This document shows, piece after piece, positions 1 through 10,713 of a stretch of 64,000 nt of DNA. The notes under the pieces were generated by a model. That model had not been told where the DNA came from and searched no databases. It worked only from the letters and a program-made list of their open reading frames with translations. The DNA is from Arthonia radiata (lineage: Eukaryota > Ascomycota > Arthoniomycetes > Arthoniales > Arthoniaceae). A program made the translations under genes and the position numbers. How positions within the stretch are numbered: position 1 is the stretch's first letter; each line of letters opens with the position of its first letter. The stretch is from assembly GCA_002989075.1 (NCBI GenBank), contig PSQN01000006.1, positions 1,811,018-1,875,017 of the forward strand. Direction: 5' to 3'.

Positions 1-2
1 AT

Positions 3-395
3 GCGTGTCCACAGCACGCTCTACACGTCGCCCAGCTCGCGACATATGCGACCAAGTTCGCTGCTCTGCAAGAGCGGAACCCGCGCCAGAACGTGCGCGA
101 CATGCCGGACGAGACTCGGGCAATTCTCCATGGGAGGGCGAATCCTGACATCATGGAGGAATTCGGCAACGGAACTCGTTGGGTGATTAGGTACGGGGAG
201 ACTACGACAATTCGAGTGCGGGCTTGTAAGCTTTCGTACAGTGAGGATGCTGAGGACGTGCGTGCGCCGTGGTTGATGGGCGGGGTGGAGGAGGACACTG
301 ATGATGAGTGTGAACCCGTCGGGCCAGGGGGTGGATATGCTTTGGCGAATCGTGATGAGGAGGACGGTGATGGTGAAGGTAAGGTGGTCGGCTGA
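3..395 (+). CDS. 3' end of an unrecognised gene (partial)
   Basis: The frame is open from the window edge to a TGA at 393-395, so this is probably the last exon of a gene that begins upstream. It encodes about 130 residues. The first half is mixed and globular-looking, with a WVIRYGETTTIRVRACKL stretch that could be beta strands. The second half is acidic and glycine-rich (EEDTDDE, DEEDGDGEG). An ATG lies in frame at 93 but the frame is open well before it, so that is not taken as the start. I do not recognise a family. A chance open frame at the contig edge cannot be excluded. Confidence 0.4.
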   Translation, partial: ACPQHALHVAQLATYATKFAALQERNPRQNVRDMPDETRAILHGRANPDIMEEFGNGTRWVIRYGETTTIRVRACKLSYSEDAEDVRAPWLMGGVEEDTDDECEPVGPGGGYALANRDEEDGDGEGKVVG

Positions 396-1452
396 CAGGA
401 TGGTGTGGTGAGCACGGGGGCCTGATGCTTGTGTTCCTGTTCATCGGCCTCTGTGGACTGTCACAAACCTACGTAGATCCTCTCTGGTTTCCTCAACGAG
501 GTGTTGAACAGCTGCCGTACTTTAGTACAATGGTCAGCGCCATTCTACCCAACCTCTACGTGGCCATGCTCCTGTCACCTGAAAATTTGACCGGCACGCG
601 CTTTTTGCAAGAAAGACAGCACCTTCTTCTGGAGCGGCTCTGCTAGCAACCACTCTTTTTCTAGCATGCTATGAAGGCACAACAGTCATTCAATGACCAT
701 GAAAGTAGAATTAGCTTGCTGTTCTTGCGGTGGTATCAGACGAGGATTCACAGAGCATCGACAATCAGCAGGAAAGCTTGTGTATCTAAAGGTCGTCTAT
801 AATGGCAGCCATACGGTGTTAAAACCGATGTCTTGTGAGCTAGGCTAAACGCAAGATGCTCGAAAGGTCTTGAATCGCGAAAATTGCTCACATCAGGATC
901 CCGTACACTCGTGCATAGCAACGCTGATACTGTTACCGAAGTCCGCGCGTTCTACGCTGTTCTTGAATCTGGGATTGTAAGGTCTACTCCTGTCTATATA
1001 TGCATTGCTTGCCTGTTCTTTAGGCGTGGCAACTTCCTGAAAATTACCCTTGGACCTTGTCTGGACTTTTCGATACGGCGGTAATCCTCAGCCGTCGCTA
1101 TCTTGGAGAGCTGCTTTGATCAATCGTATTGTAATAATAAAGCCATGATAATCTGATGCTTGACTGGTATCGGCACTGCTGAAATGTGATGGCATGTGTC
1201 GTGTGCGAATCGTCTGCTGCGCTTGGACTTGGGGCTTAGAGGGGGAGGCGATAGCCAGAAGAAGTGAGGGAAAGCACGCTGGTTGCATTCTTGTCCTCAT
1301 TAGTAGGCAGTAACACAGAAGAGCTATAAGCTCGCTGATATCAGGTCTGAGCGATGAGGGCTCGGTACCACGTCGAGCACCGTTCATTATCGCGCATGTT
1401 CAGTAGAAGAGATATCGGAAGTTGCATGACAAATGGCGATCGAAAGCACCCG
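396..1452. other. Gene-free stretch, about 1.06 kb
   Basis: No convincing gene on either strand. The open frames here (for example 425-646 and 884-1084 on +) are short, overlap antisense frames and have no recognisable protein character. The right part is presumably the 3' untranslated region of the PWI/RS gene that ends at 1453 on the minus strand. Confidence 0.5.
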
Positions 1453-2474
1453 CTACCGCTCATCCCTCTCAGGTGACCGCCTTCTCCGAGGCGGCGTCCG
1501 AGACGAGGACCGTGACCTCGAGCTCGTATATCTCCGTCTGCGCGGTGGCGGCGATCTACGCGGTGATGGCGATCTTCGGCGTGGTGGCGACCTGCGGCGC
1601 GGTGGCGAATGCCTGTGAGAACGTGAAGGCCTGTCGCCATGACCACGAGGGACATACGAATCGAAAAGCTCAGAGCCGCGCTGCCGCTGATCAGCATAGT
1701 CGCGACGGCGCGGGGAGCGGGAGCGAGAGCGAGAGTGATGGCGAGGCTTGCGCCTGTGGTCATCCGAGTCCCTATCCCTTTCTCTATCCCGTTCCCTATC
1801 ACGCTCACGATCTCGATCTCGACTTCGGTCGCGGTCGCGATCTCGCCGGTAGTCGTCATCGCGGTGGCGGTGAGCCCGTTCGCGCCGCCGTATATCGTCG
1901 ACGCGCTGTTCGCGCTCGTCCAGCTCGCGCTCTGTGCGTTGCGAGGTTTCTGTGGCTTTCTTCTTTTGCTCCTGTTTCTCAATTAGCGAGACGTGCGAAT
2001 AGGAGAGAACATACTGACCTCTTCTTTCTGAATCTCGAGCATCTTGGCTTTGAGAAGCTCCTGAGGCACACCTTGCTCGTTCTCCTGGGCGCTCAGGCAC
2101 AGGTTCCATAGCTGTTTGCAGAACTTTTGGGCGTCTTTCTCGAGGAAGCCTGTTAGATAGTCTTCAATCTCTTTGATGTTGGGCTTGGTAGCGTCAGGTC
2201 AGTGTATCAATGATGCCTACCGTTCTAGTGTTACTCACAAAACGTGATTCGTCAAGCATATTGATGCACCATCCGACGGTCACATCGTCATCGTCTGGCA
2301 GCATTTCGCCAAGTCGAGTTGTCACCCATCTGATCTCTCATGTTAGCGTTGCACCGACAGCCCACGTGAGATATGCACGTACCCTTTGATGACCGGCCTA
2401 TTGACCTTGTTCATGTCTACCTTACGCTTGTACTCGGGCGGTACCTTTCGCTGCGCGCTGCCTTTCGAAGCCAT
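1453..2474 (-). CDS. PWI-domain, arginine/serine-rich splicing factor (SRm160/SRRM1-like)
   Basis: Four exons (2474-2383, 2329-2239, 2183-2019, 1971-1453) give 288 residues. Residues about 20-115 form a PWI domain: VNRPVIK followed by GW, then LPDDDDVTVGWCINML and a PNIKEIEDYLTGFL helix. PWI domains bind nucleic acid in SRRM1-type splicing coactivators. The rest is a coiled, charged linker, then a long run of alternating R-D/R-E dipeptides and an RS/RSP-rich tail ending SPERDER, typical of nuclear SR-related proteins found in speckles and exon-junction assemblies. The start is the first ATG before the PWI domain. The repetitive RS coding creates long antisense open frames that are not genes. 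Family assignment is firm; orthology to SRRM1 rather than another fungal PWI protein is inferred. Confidence 0.85.
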
Positions 2475-2957
2475 TGCGGCCGACGTTGACAGCTTTGAGG
2501 CTTAGAGGGCGTCTGGGGAAGGACGGAGATACTTTCGCAAGCGTGAGCTCGATGGTTGACCGTCTTTCGCGCTGCTTGAATGAAGTTTTGTTTCCTTACG
2601 AGCTCCGCGCACAGTTGGCGCCTGACATGACCGCTGCTTTGTGGGCAATGCGACGCTACGCTGATGTTGCTGTTTGCTTCTTGCAAGTCTACCTATGCTT
2701 CGGTGTCCTTTTGTCAAGAAGTCCAGGACGGCAGCACGGGCAGATTCAAGGGCGTTCAGCTTGCCGACTTCACAGATCTGCGCTAGTACGCTTAGTCACT
2801 AGCTCCAGAGCAAGATCTGTAAGCACGTGATATCATTGCGAAGCCGACAGTGTGTCTCTGTCTCTTGAGTGAACGCTTTGATGTAGCGTAGATGCACGTA
2901 TGACAGGACGAAACGTGAGAGTCTAGTATTTGAACGTCGGGAGCTGAAATGATCACC
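2475..2957. other. Intergenic, about 480 bp
   Basis: Lies between the start of the PWI/RS gene and the stop of the 2-hydroxyacid dehydrogenase, both on the minus strand. It should hold the PWI gene promoter and the 3' end of the dehydrogenase transcript. A 118-codon plus-strand frame beginning at 2474 has no protein-like features. No clear TATA box was found. Confidence 0.5.
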
Positions 2958-4172
2958 TCAATATCCCTTCTTCCTATTCACCTCATTGATCAAGGGCTCA
3001 CCCCTTTCCCTCCGTTCCAGGTTCAGACTCAATATCTCGAAGCATCTCTCCGTGTATCTCGTAGTCAGTCCACTAATGTGCGGCGTGAGCGTCACACCCT
3101 CCAGATCCCACAGCTCGCTGTCTGCTGGCAGCGGCTCCGGACTCGTCACGTCCAGCGCCGCGCCGCTCAACCATCCCTTTCCTCCCTTTTCTGGCTTCTT
3201 GACCGCGTCAATAAGCGCTTCCTGATCTATAATATCCCCACGACTGATATTGCTGACAAAGGCCTTGCGCTTGGATAGCACCTCAAACTCCTCACGACCC
3301 AGTAGGTGCTTCGTCGCTGGCGTGAGCGGCACAGACACGATCACCCAGTCCAGATCCGCACTCAGAAACTTGTGCAGAGAAGCCTTGTCCGTCCCGCTGA
3401 ACCACTCACCGGGGATCGTGCCATCCGCATCGCCGGTACCAGGCACGATGTACCCATCATCCTTCCGCTTCTCAGGCGTATCCTTCGGGCTCGCCGTATA
3501 CGCCACGACGTCCATGCCCATCGCATTGGCCACGCGCGCAGACTGCCTTCCGATAGCGCCGTAGCCCAGAATACCCACGCGTTGGCCAGCTTGGTCCCGG
3601 TACTTCAGGAACGCCGGTTCTTCATAGGCCGCCTTGGACCATGAATGGCTCTTCTGACGCTCGTACAATTTGTTGTAATCACGAGCCGCGGTGAGGCGGG
3701 TCATGATGAGCCATTCGCTAATTTGTGGGCCATGCACGCCGTTAGCAGATGTCAACGGAATGTCAGTCTCGGTATAGATAGGATGATTGACAGCAAAGTT
3801 GATGCCGGCGCTGTAGAAATGGACGTATTTGAGATTTGGCGAGTCTACTTTGGGGTTGGGTGGAAGGGCTTGAGAACGGTAGCCTGGATGTTAGCGATGA
3901 GCAGCGCACACGTTGAGTTTTGGAGCAGCGATCTCGATATCTGCCAACTCGCAACGCCAGCGTATCAATGGTGTGGAGTACGTACCGAAGAGCGTGAACA
4001 GCACTGTTGCAGGCTTGTACAGTTCGACATCTACGCCGTCTGTTCCTGCTTGTTTACAGACGACCTCTATGCCCGGGAAGCGCTGCTTCAGCTTCTCAAT
4101 GTCTTTTGTGGGCTCATTGACCGGTAAAGTAATGAGGACATGTTCTTTCCACTGTCCACCGCCCATCGTCAT
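2958..4172 (-). CDS. D-isomer-specific 2-hydroxyacid dehydrogenase
   Basis: Two exons (4172-3986, 3883-2958) give 370 residues. The NAD-binding fold shows GILGYGAIG at about 167-175. The catalytic trio of the family is present: Arg in NISRGDI (about 277), Glu in SPEPLP (about 312) and His in TPHISG (about 331). The N-terminal half-domain contains FYSAGIN and HPIYTETDI, as in fungal members annotated as glyoxylate/hydroxypyruvate-type reductases. The enzyme should reduce a 2-keto acid with NAD(P)H, probably in the cytosol; the substrate cannot be read from sequence. The open frame continues upstream to 4289 without an ATG, so the start is placed at MTMGGGQ (4172), just before the conserved first strand; a second ATG follows at 4166. 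The intron 3884-3985 begins GTACGT. Confidence 0.88.
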
Positions 4173-4748
4173 GAGATTGTTCTGCAAGGTGATCAGGCGA
4201 TGCCTGGCTTGTTCTGTTGGTGAAGCGATGATGACTTTGACCGAAGTATCATGCAGGTGAGTGTGCGACGCAGATTCTTGCTTTTCCAAGCCGCAGACTC
4301 TTTATTCAATCTTGGAATAGTGTACCATCGATCGTTTTACGTGCTTTGAACTTTGTTACTTTGATGTGCTCACAAAGCCCAAATAAACATGTCTGCCGAA
4401 GGGCGTAACATCTCGTCATATGGGTCGGTGCATTTGGACGCGAGGACTATCGGCGTTCGGTGTCTTGGAAATATGCACTGACTGTATACGAGGCACAGCA
4501 AGAGACGCGTAGAGGACGTGAGCAAGGCAGGGGTGGTGGTCATCATCATCATAAATAAGATATATACCAGATATAACTACATCCCATTTAGAGAACCCGA
4601 ACCTTTACACTGGGTATCTGTGAGGAATGCCGAAGAAAGAGATGCCGTGTAGGCCCGTAGTCGTAAGGAGTGTCGTAGCTGGCTTGCCGGTGATATCGAC
4701 CATGTATACGAAAGAGCTGACAGAACTTGACGTGAAGAAAATTGTATG
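4173..4748. other. Intergenic, about 580 bp
   Basis: Promoter side of the 2-hydroxyacid dehydrogenase plus the 3' side of the next minus-strand gene. The dehydrogenase frame stays open to 4289, but only with a TTG codon and after an in-frame TAA further upstream. A short run of CAT/ATC repeats lies near 4540-4555. No separate gene seen. Confidence 0.5.
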
Positions 4749-5636
4749 CTAGATCCAGACACCCATCGGTATGTGGTGGAAACCAGTGTTCATTGGCGTC
4801 TCCGGGAAAGGATTGCAAAGGCCGATGTCAGCACAATATGCGGAAACGTCGAGCTTGATGAGACCTCGCTGACGCATGTAAAGAGTGTCTTCATCCTCGA
4901 TCTGAGGTGGAACCCTGAACTGCTCCTCCAAAGCCTCGGTGAGCCTTTGTAGCTCTGGTGTAAACGGGCCCAGAGTACCGCTCTCGAAGCGTGGAGAGAT
5001 CGCCTTGGTAGCTGGTGTGATCAGCTTCGGCAGCGGCTGTGACTGACTCTGAGCCTGCGATTGAGGTGCGGGTTGAGGCTGAGCTTGACGCTGCTGATGA
5101 TATTGGGCCTGAATGTTAGCCGGAGGTGCGTTCCCTCCCATGATCGCAAAGCTTGAGCGGTCATTGCTAGGAGGTGCCATGGCGCTGGGCGGTGCAGACA
5201 CTGGGCTAGTGATGGTAGCCAGACCGCCGCTGTTGCTTCGCAGGGATCGTTTGCGAGCCATACGCTCATGTTCGCGCTTGCTGTGAGACGGTACACGCTG
5301 TGGGATTTGGGGTGCGGGAGAGTCCGTAGCCTTGGCAGCAGCGCCAGCCGGGCCAGGAAAATACGTCGACAGGTGGCTGTGTTCAATAGTCGGCGACGAG
5401 CTGACTGACGAGCCATCTGTAAGTTCCGGCTCGTTGGACGTGCTTGGCGAGTGGGTGCGGTTCGTGTCGATGGAGATCCGGGTGGCCATCATTCTTTGAG
5501 CCGATTGCAGATCCATCATCTCGTTGAGATGGAGGTTCGTGGTCGACTGCATGACCGGCGATGAGATCTTCGGGCCGGGGCGTCGCATGTCCGAGTAGGA
5601 CGATGCGCGATGGACGCGCCTCATGGAAAGAGGCAT
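4749..5636 (-). CDS. Uncharacterised low-complexity fungal protein
   Basis: A single open frame of 295 residues starts at the ATG on 5636 (MPLSMRRVHRASSYSD) and ends TAG at 4749. Most of it is Ser/Pro/Gln/Ala-rich and probably disordered, including a QAQPQPAPQSQAQSQSQPLP-type stretch near residue 200. A basic patch (REHERMARKRSLRS) could be a nuclear signal. The C-terminal ~75 residues look folded and conserved-like: FTPELQRLTEALEEQFRVPP, then EDEDTLYMRQRGLIKLDVSAYCADIGLC. I do not recognise a named family. The balanced codon pattern over 296 codons and the folded C-terminus argue that it is a real gene. Confidence 0.65.
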   Translation of the reverse strand: MPLSMRRVHRASSYSDMRRPGPKISSPVMQSTTNLHLNEMMDLQSAQRMMATRISIDTNRTHSPSTSNEPELTDGSSVSSSPTIEHSHLSTYFPGPAGAAAKATDSPAPQIPQRVPSHSKREHERMARKRSLRSNSGGLATITSPVSAPPSAMAPPSNDRSSFAIMGGNAPPANIQAQYHQQRQAQPQPAPQSQAQSQSQPLPKLITPATKAISPRFESGTLGPFTPELQRLTEALEEQFRVPPQIEDEDTLYMRQRGLIKLDVSAYCADIGLCNPFPETPMNTGFHHIPMGVWI

Positions 5637-7081
5637 CTCGAACTCAAGAAGTTGCCAGGGATGATGTATAGATCAAGATGTCTACGGCAATGTAGAGTTC
5701 CTGCACAGTGTGTCTCTTTTCGGTGTCGATTCGGCCTCAACTGTCCGGCGTGGAACAGTGACGAGAAAGTCTTAGGTACGCTGCTGGTTGCGATGGTTGA
5801 ATGAATGAATCTGGAGCAACGACAAGTCGCGCGTCTTGTAGGATCTGAATGAATGTGGTTTGGTATGGAATTTTTCACAGACGCAGTCTGCGATGTGGCC
5901 AGGATGGACGACGGCGAGACACTAGCAAGACCGTGTGAGACAAGAATGAAGGCGCAGAGCCTCTGCTCGCGACTGAGAAATCTGACAGGAAAGAACGTAA
6001 AGGAAGGGCGCGGGTGGGTAGATGAAAAGAGAGTGTGTGAGGCGAGTGTCAGAGATGGGGACAAGTTTGCCGTGGCGTAGAAACAGATGTGAGAGCGTGG
6101 GCGCTGTTCCTGACTTGGCACACGGAACGCCTTCCTGGGTCTGTGCTGCACTGACCTCTTTCCGGCTTAGTGGTTCATGGTGGGGCAAGCCTGACCTCTT
6201 CCCGCTAGGCGTGACCGCTCTTTCCATCCAATCAAAAGGGTCGGCATAGTCTGCACGGACTGTAGCATGTCTCACGATCATTCAAGCGGACGCCTTCGAA
6301 ACACGAGGACCTGTCAGTTCATCCAGAATGCCTTCAATCGCTACAGCATTCAACAGCAGACACTCGGGCGCCCTTATCGACAGCGGCAAGCGTTACTAGC
6401 AGACGCCCTTCACCTGACCATTATCAGAGGATACATGACCGTCGAGATGGCATCAGCCAACGCTCGTTTTGAAAAGAAGGAGTTGCATCCTTTGTGGTCT
6501 CATTCTGTGCACAAGTCATGACGAAACAGCATCCTGGAATCTGGACTGCCAGTTCTCAGCATTATTATCGTGATCATTATTGAGGGGTGTCAGCAAGGCT
6601 CGAATCACACGATCCGCTTTCATCTCTCATCCGTTCTAGACCAGACTGCCGTCCACGTGCTTGCTCGTGTTTCGAAAGTCTGGGGAAGTCACCGTCAGGC
6701 TCAGATCGCAAAAAGAGCCCCATTCTTGACAGCTGGCCTATATCGGTCGACGGGTTAACGTCGCACTGACCGTGGCACGGGTTGGTCTCCCACAGCCGAG
6801 CCGTCCGTCAGGAAGTCAAATTCACACTTTATTTGCGCATACTGATGATAGGAATTGTCCACAGCCTTCATTAGGTTGTGCGTGGGGGGCTGGATCTTAC
6901 TTGATTCATCATCTAAACAGTCATGGTGCAGAAAGACCGCCGCGTTCACATAATGGATGCTGCCTGTGAAGGCTGAGGATTGCCATTGCGTTTCACATCT
7001 CCCAATCTCTCTCCAAGTTGGTATCACGGTGCCCAACTCTTCCCAACGCTTCTCTTCGACGAGGCCTGTTCAGGAGTGCTT
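5637..7081. other. Gene-free stretch, about 1.45 kb
   Basis: Should contain the promoter and leader of the gene starting at 5636 (the first 500 bp on the minus strand is C/T-rich and open, as fungal leaders often are) and the 3' region of the GDSL esterase. A small plus-strand frame at 6267-6521 (84 codons, real ATG) and frames at 6570-6769 were examined; none shows domain, signal or codon evidence of being a gene. Confidence 0.5.
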
Positions 7082-8241
7082 CTAGCCTTCGAAATATGTC
7101 GCGTACTCACTGCTTCCTCCAAGTAGGTTTACAAAGTTCTTCGCAATTACTCTCGATGTCTGCTCCGAAGGGTGCAGTGCATCAAACCACTCAAAGGAAT
7201 CTGGTGACGCCTCATCCGTGCAATTTTGTCTCTGCAGATTGCAATGGTGCGAGTAGCCGCTAACTTGTGGCGGCGCTGTTCCATTGAGGTAAGCGGAAGG
7301 ATTGTTGTGGATGTCGAGAAACTACATCTGTCAGCTTCTGAGACACTCGCATCGGATCCGGCCTTTGGACTCACGATTTGGTTTACGTCAAACAAAGCCA
7401 CCTTTGCCCCAGGATACCTCTTGTTCAGCAGCACCTCGACAGGTGTCTTGTAATCGAAGATCGTATTTAGCGACGTCGTAAACTCAGTCATCTTCTCAGC
7501 AATGTCTGTGAGGTTGTCTGGCTTGGTGGTCCAGTACTCCGATGGTGTCTCGCCACCCTCTGTCGCATTGGCGTATAAAGCCGACAGTTGCAGTGGTGTG
7601 ACATTGAATAGAACAAAGTATCGTCCACCTGATGCATAGACTCGATCCATCTGCGCATATATGCAGTTTACATAGTCGGTAAGAATGTTACCAGGAAGCT
7701 GTGAATCCGTAAAGAAACCGCCCACACCAATGTCATTAGTGCCGATATAGAATGCATATAGACCATTCTGATCGGTCAAGGCCGGGTCGAAGAAGGGCCC
7801 ACCAGTCGCAACGTTGACGTTCTGCTGCTTGTCTGCGAGGAAAGCTGGCATTTCGTAGCCATCGATATCCGGGAAGAGGCCGACGACATCGTTGAACTTC
7901 CGAGGCGTGATTTGGTTCGAGCAGACCGCTCCACTGACGGCATAGTCGAAGAGCGTCAAGGCCTCATTCGTATACTGTACGACATACCGGGCCCATGTGC
8001 GTCCGCCATCTGCTGAGCTGAAAGACTCTGGGAGTATTGTTCCGGTTGGAGGTGCTGAGCCGTTGTTCGACGCGAAGTAGTTGAGCCTGTTCTCGTCGCT
8101 ATAGCTGTCGCCGAACACTATGAAGTTCTTGAACTGATCGACTGTCCAAGCTGGATTAGTATCGCTGGCTCTCGTCTGAAGCCAGGGCGCTGCATGGACA
8201 GCACCCGCTAAGAGAGCAGTGACTGAAGTGATCCCTTTCAT
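7082..8241 (-). CDS. Secreted GDSL esterase/lipase (SGNH hydrolase, CE16-like)
   Basis: Two exons (8241-7375, 7321-7082) give 368 residues. A signal peptide is clear: MKGITSVTALLAGAVHA then APW. The GDSL block with the nucleophile is VFGDSYSDENR (about residues 40-50). Block III is GTNDIGVGG. The catalytic Asp-His pair sits in WFDALHPSEQ, which is encoded only after the intron at 7322-7374. Several N-x-S/T sites (NGS, NAT, NLT, NCT) fit secretion and glycosylation. Such enzymes remove acetyl or other acyl groups from plant polysaccharides or lipids outside the cell. The upstream open frame to 8322 is ignored because the signal peptide begins at this ATG. The exact substrate is unknown. Confidence 0.92.
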
Positions 8242-9051
8242 GTTGTGTACGCGGAACCTATCTTGACCTACAGCGAGCACAGTGCATGGCCTAGGGGTGG
8301 GTCCAACGCTTTTTAAGAGCACATTCTGAAAGCCTGTCCAACGCTAGTCTCCGCGTATCCATTCAGCCATACCTTCGCACGGAGCCTGCATAATAAATTT
8401 CGGCAAAGATGCTGCCGATGGGACAAAGTCGCCGGTGAACTACTAACTATCCTCACTTCCACAAGTGTGCTTTTGCGCCAGCAATTCATACTCGATCGTG
8501 GAATGACCCACTTCAAGCACACATCCCTGTAACGCAATTCTTCAAATTCCGGTCGGACTGATCACAGCGCCGAAGCCGAACGCGCTGTGAGCGCCTTTCC
8601 CATGAATATATCAGTGCCAGAAGTCTGTCGATAGCACGTTTCCTGCGGCGCTTTGACCTCTGAGAAGTCCGTCATGAGCGCGGTACAGCTCGGCATCATG
8701 GAGAGTTGAGCTTCCTAGTTGGGGAGAGGGGAAAGCGAAATCGCCATTTTCTTCAGGGCAGGTGCTCTGTGCTAGACAAGGTATATGAATATTGATTCAA
8801 GCAGGACTGCCTTTTCGCAGCGAACGCCCCGGAACTCGTGACAGGAGGTGGTTGGACGATCCGCGAAGATGACCTCAGAGGAAAGCCAAGTCTACTAGCG
8901 CATATGGTGCTGCGTTCTTGGCAGGGTCGTCCGAGATCGTTGCTATGGTGATGTATCTCCGTAAACAACCCCACACCCACTGTGTCTTTAGTCCACACCA
9001 CATGATCAGTCCAGCATTGCTACAACAGCAGCTTCACGAAACTGTATCGCC
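8242..9051. promoter_or_regulatory. Divergent intergenic region between GDSL esterase and kinase
   Basis: About 810 bp separate the start codons of two divergently transcribed genes, so both promoters should lie here. TA-rich stretches occur (for example ATGAATATATCAG near 8600), but none sits at a position I would call a TATA box with confidence. No coding evidence. Confidence 0.5.
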
Positions 9052-10551
9052 ATGGCGCAACAGCCTCCTACCGCGCCCACAAAGAAAGATACGTCTCACA
9101 AAATCGACGCAATCCCTCCATTGATCAAAGATCCCCTCTCCCGTCAATACCTTCCTACCTCCGCGACACCCCTCGGCCAAGGCGGCTTTGCGTCCGTGTT
9201 CCGTGCAAAAGTCATTGACCGTCGCCTACCGCCAGAAGCACCGGAGTGTGCACTCAAAGTCGTCCGAACGCAAACATTGCAAAATACTTCGAAGCAGTTA
9301 CGCTCACGCTTTCGGTATGAATTGGCAATACACAACAAGCTCAGGCATCCAAATATCGTCGCTTTCTACCGCGCATTCAAGTTCTCAGACCTGACTTATG
9401 TCTCGCTGGAGCTGGCAGAAAATGGGAGTCTCACAGACGTCATGAAGAGGCGGAAATACCTGACCATGCCGGAGATCAGACGATACATGATCCAGCTATG
9501 CGGTGCCGTGGACTACCTACATGCGCGAGAGATTGTACACAGAGACGTCAAAGCCGGCAACGTGTTCCTCGATAGCGAGATGAACGTCAAGCTAGGTGAC
9601 TTCGGGTTAGCAGCGGTGCTGGAGCCTTCGCCGGACGACACGAGCCTCTTTAACAGGCGGACGACATTCTGTGGGACACCAAATTACCTCGCGCCGGAGC
9701 TTCTGTCAAGACACAAAGGCCACGCGGCAGGTGTCGACATTTGGGCATTGGGCGTGCTGCTTTTCTACCTCGCAGTCGGTGCGGCGCCTTTTCACTCGAA
9801 GAGCAAAGAGGAGATTTACAAGCGTGTAATGGCGCAGAAATACACATGGCCGACGACGCCAGAGGGTTTCGAGGAGAATGACATACCAGAGGCGATGAAG
9901 GATCTGGTGACGACGGTATTGGTTGAAGAGGAGCAGAGGCCGAGCTGTCGAGCAATTGCGGAACATCACTTCTTCAGCGACGGGTACATACCAGAGCGTA
10001 TCGATCCATTGGCGAGGACACGACGACCGCGATGGGCAAGAGGGCTGAGCGCGTCGGCGCGGCTGCAAGATGATGGCTCGGTCGAGAACACGACGTACAA
10101 GAACCTCGTAGCCGCCAGCTTCGTGAAAGAGGGTATGAACAAGCGCGGGCGTATCCCGAGCGTGCTTGTCGAGGCCGAGCGCGAGGTTACCGAGGGTACA
10201 CTGTTGGAGATCCCGCTGCAAGACGGTTTCGTATATCAACGCTGGAACGGCGGCGCGCGAGCTAAGAGGAAGCGACAACCAGAGCCGACGCCCACTATCC
10301 GCGAAGACACAGCTGAGCAGCCCAACAGCGTGAGAGCTAGAGCAGCTGCGATCAATGCGACCGCCAGTGCACCTCCACGGCGGCCGGATGGGGAGCTGAC
10401 TATTGCAAAGAGGAGGACTGTGCGTGAGAGGCCTGAGCGGAGTGTGAAGATCCTGGGCGAGACGACGGGGAACACCATTGCTCGCCCCAAGAGCCGTGGG
10501 ACGCTGCGGTCAACTAAGCGGGTCGTGTCTTCGGATCATACTGGAGCTTGA
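9052..10551 (+). CDS. Polo-like serine/threonine protein kinase
   Basis: Intronless, 499 residues. The kinase domain spans about residues 33-308: glycine loop LGQGGFASVF (41-50), catalytic Lys in ALKVV (69), HRDVKAGN (163-170), DFGLA (183-187), and an activation loop with CGTPNYLAPE, as in Polo kinases. Polo kinases control mitotic entry, spindle and septation events. The remaining ~190 residues are basic and disordered-looking (many RRP, KRRTVRERPERS), and I see no pair of polo-box domains, which true Cdc5/Plk1 carry. It may be a divergent fungal PLK paralogue, or an Aurora/PLK-related kinase acting without phosphopeptide docking. The start is the ATG followed by AQQPPTAP; the kinase domain begins soon after. 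Confidence 0.9.
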   Translation: MAQQPPTAPTKKDTSHKIDAIPPLIKDPLSRQYLPTSATPLGQGGFASVFRAKVIDRRLPPEAPECALKVVRTQTLQNTSKQLRSRFRYELAIHNKLRHPNIVAFYRAFKFSDLTYVSLELAENGSLTDVMKRRKYLTMPEIRRYMIQLCGAVDYLHAREIVHRDVKAGNVFLDSEMNVKLGDFGLAAVLEPSPDDTSLFNRRTTFCGTPNYLAPELLSRHKGHAAGVDIWALGVLLFYLAVGAAPFHSKSKEEIYKRVMAQKYTWPTTPEGFEENDIPEAMKDLVTTVLVEEEQRPSCRAIAEHHFFSDGYIPERIDPLARTRRPRWARGLSASARLQDDGSVENTTYKNLVAASFVKEGMNKRGRIPSVLVEAEREVTEGTLLEIPLQDGFVYQRWNGGARAKRKRQPEPTPTIREDTAEQPNSVRARAAAINATASAPPRRPDGELTIAKRRTVRERPERSVKILGETTGNTIARPKSRGTLRSTKRVVSSDHTGA

Positions 10552-10713
10552 GGTGCGCTACTTTAAGGGTGAGCATGGCGTTGGCGGGCTGGACTTGACG
10601 ACTTGGACGGTCGTTACGGTATTACTATGCTAGCTGATAGCACGAGAACGCCATTGATCATAATGTGCATTGTGTGCTTAGTGAATGGGTATCATTATTC
10701 CTACCTCTGCATA

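Noticed and set aside
1341-2111. Long open frames on both strands over the RS-domain region (up to 229 codons on +)
   Set aside because: They are shadows of the repetitive Arg/Ser/Asp codons of the PWI/RS gene; the minus-strand frame continues from a PWI domain through three good introns.
4173-4289. N-terminal extension of the 2-hydroxyacid dehydrogenase
   Set aside because: The frame is open but contains no ATG, is not presequence-like, and the conserved domain begins just after the ATG at 4172.
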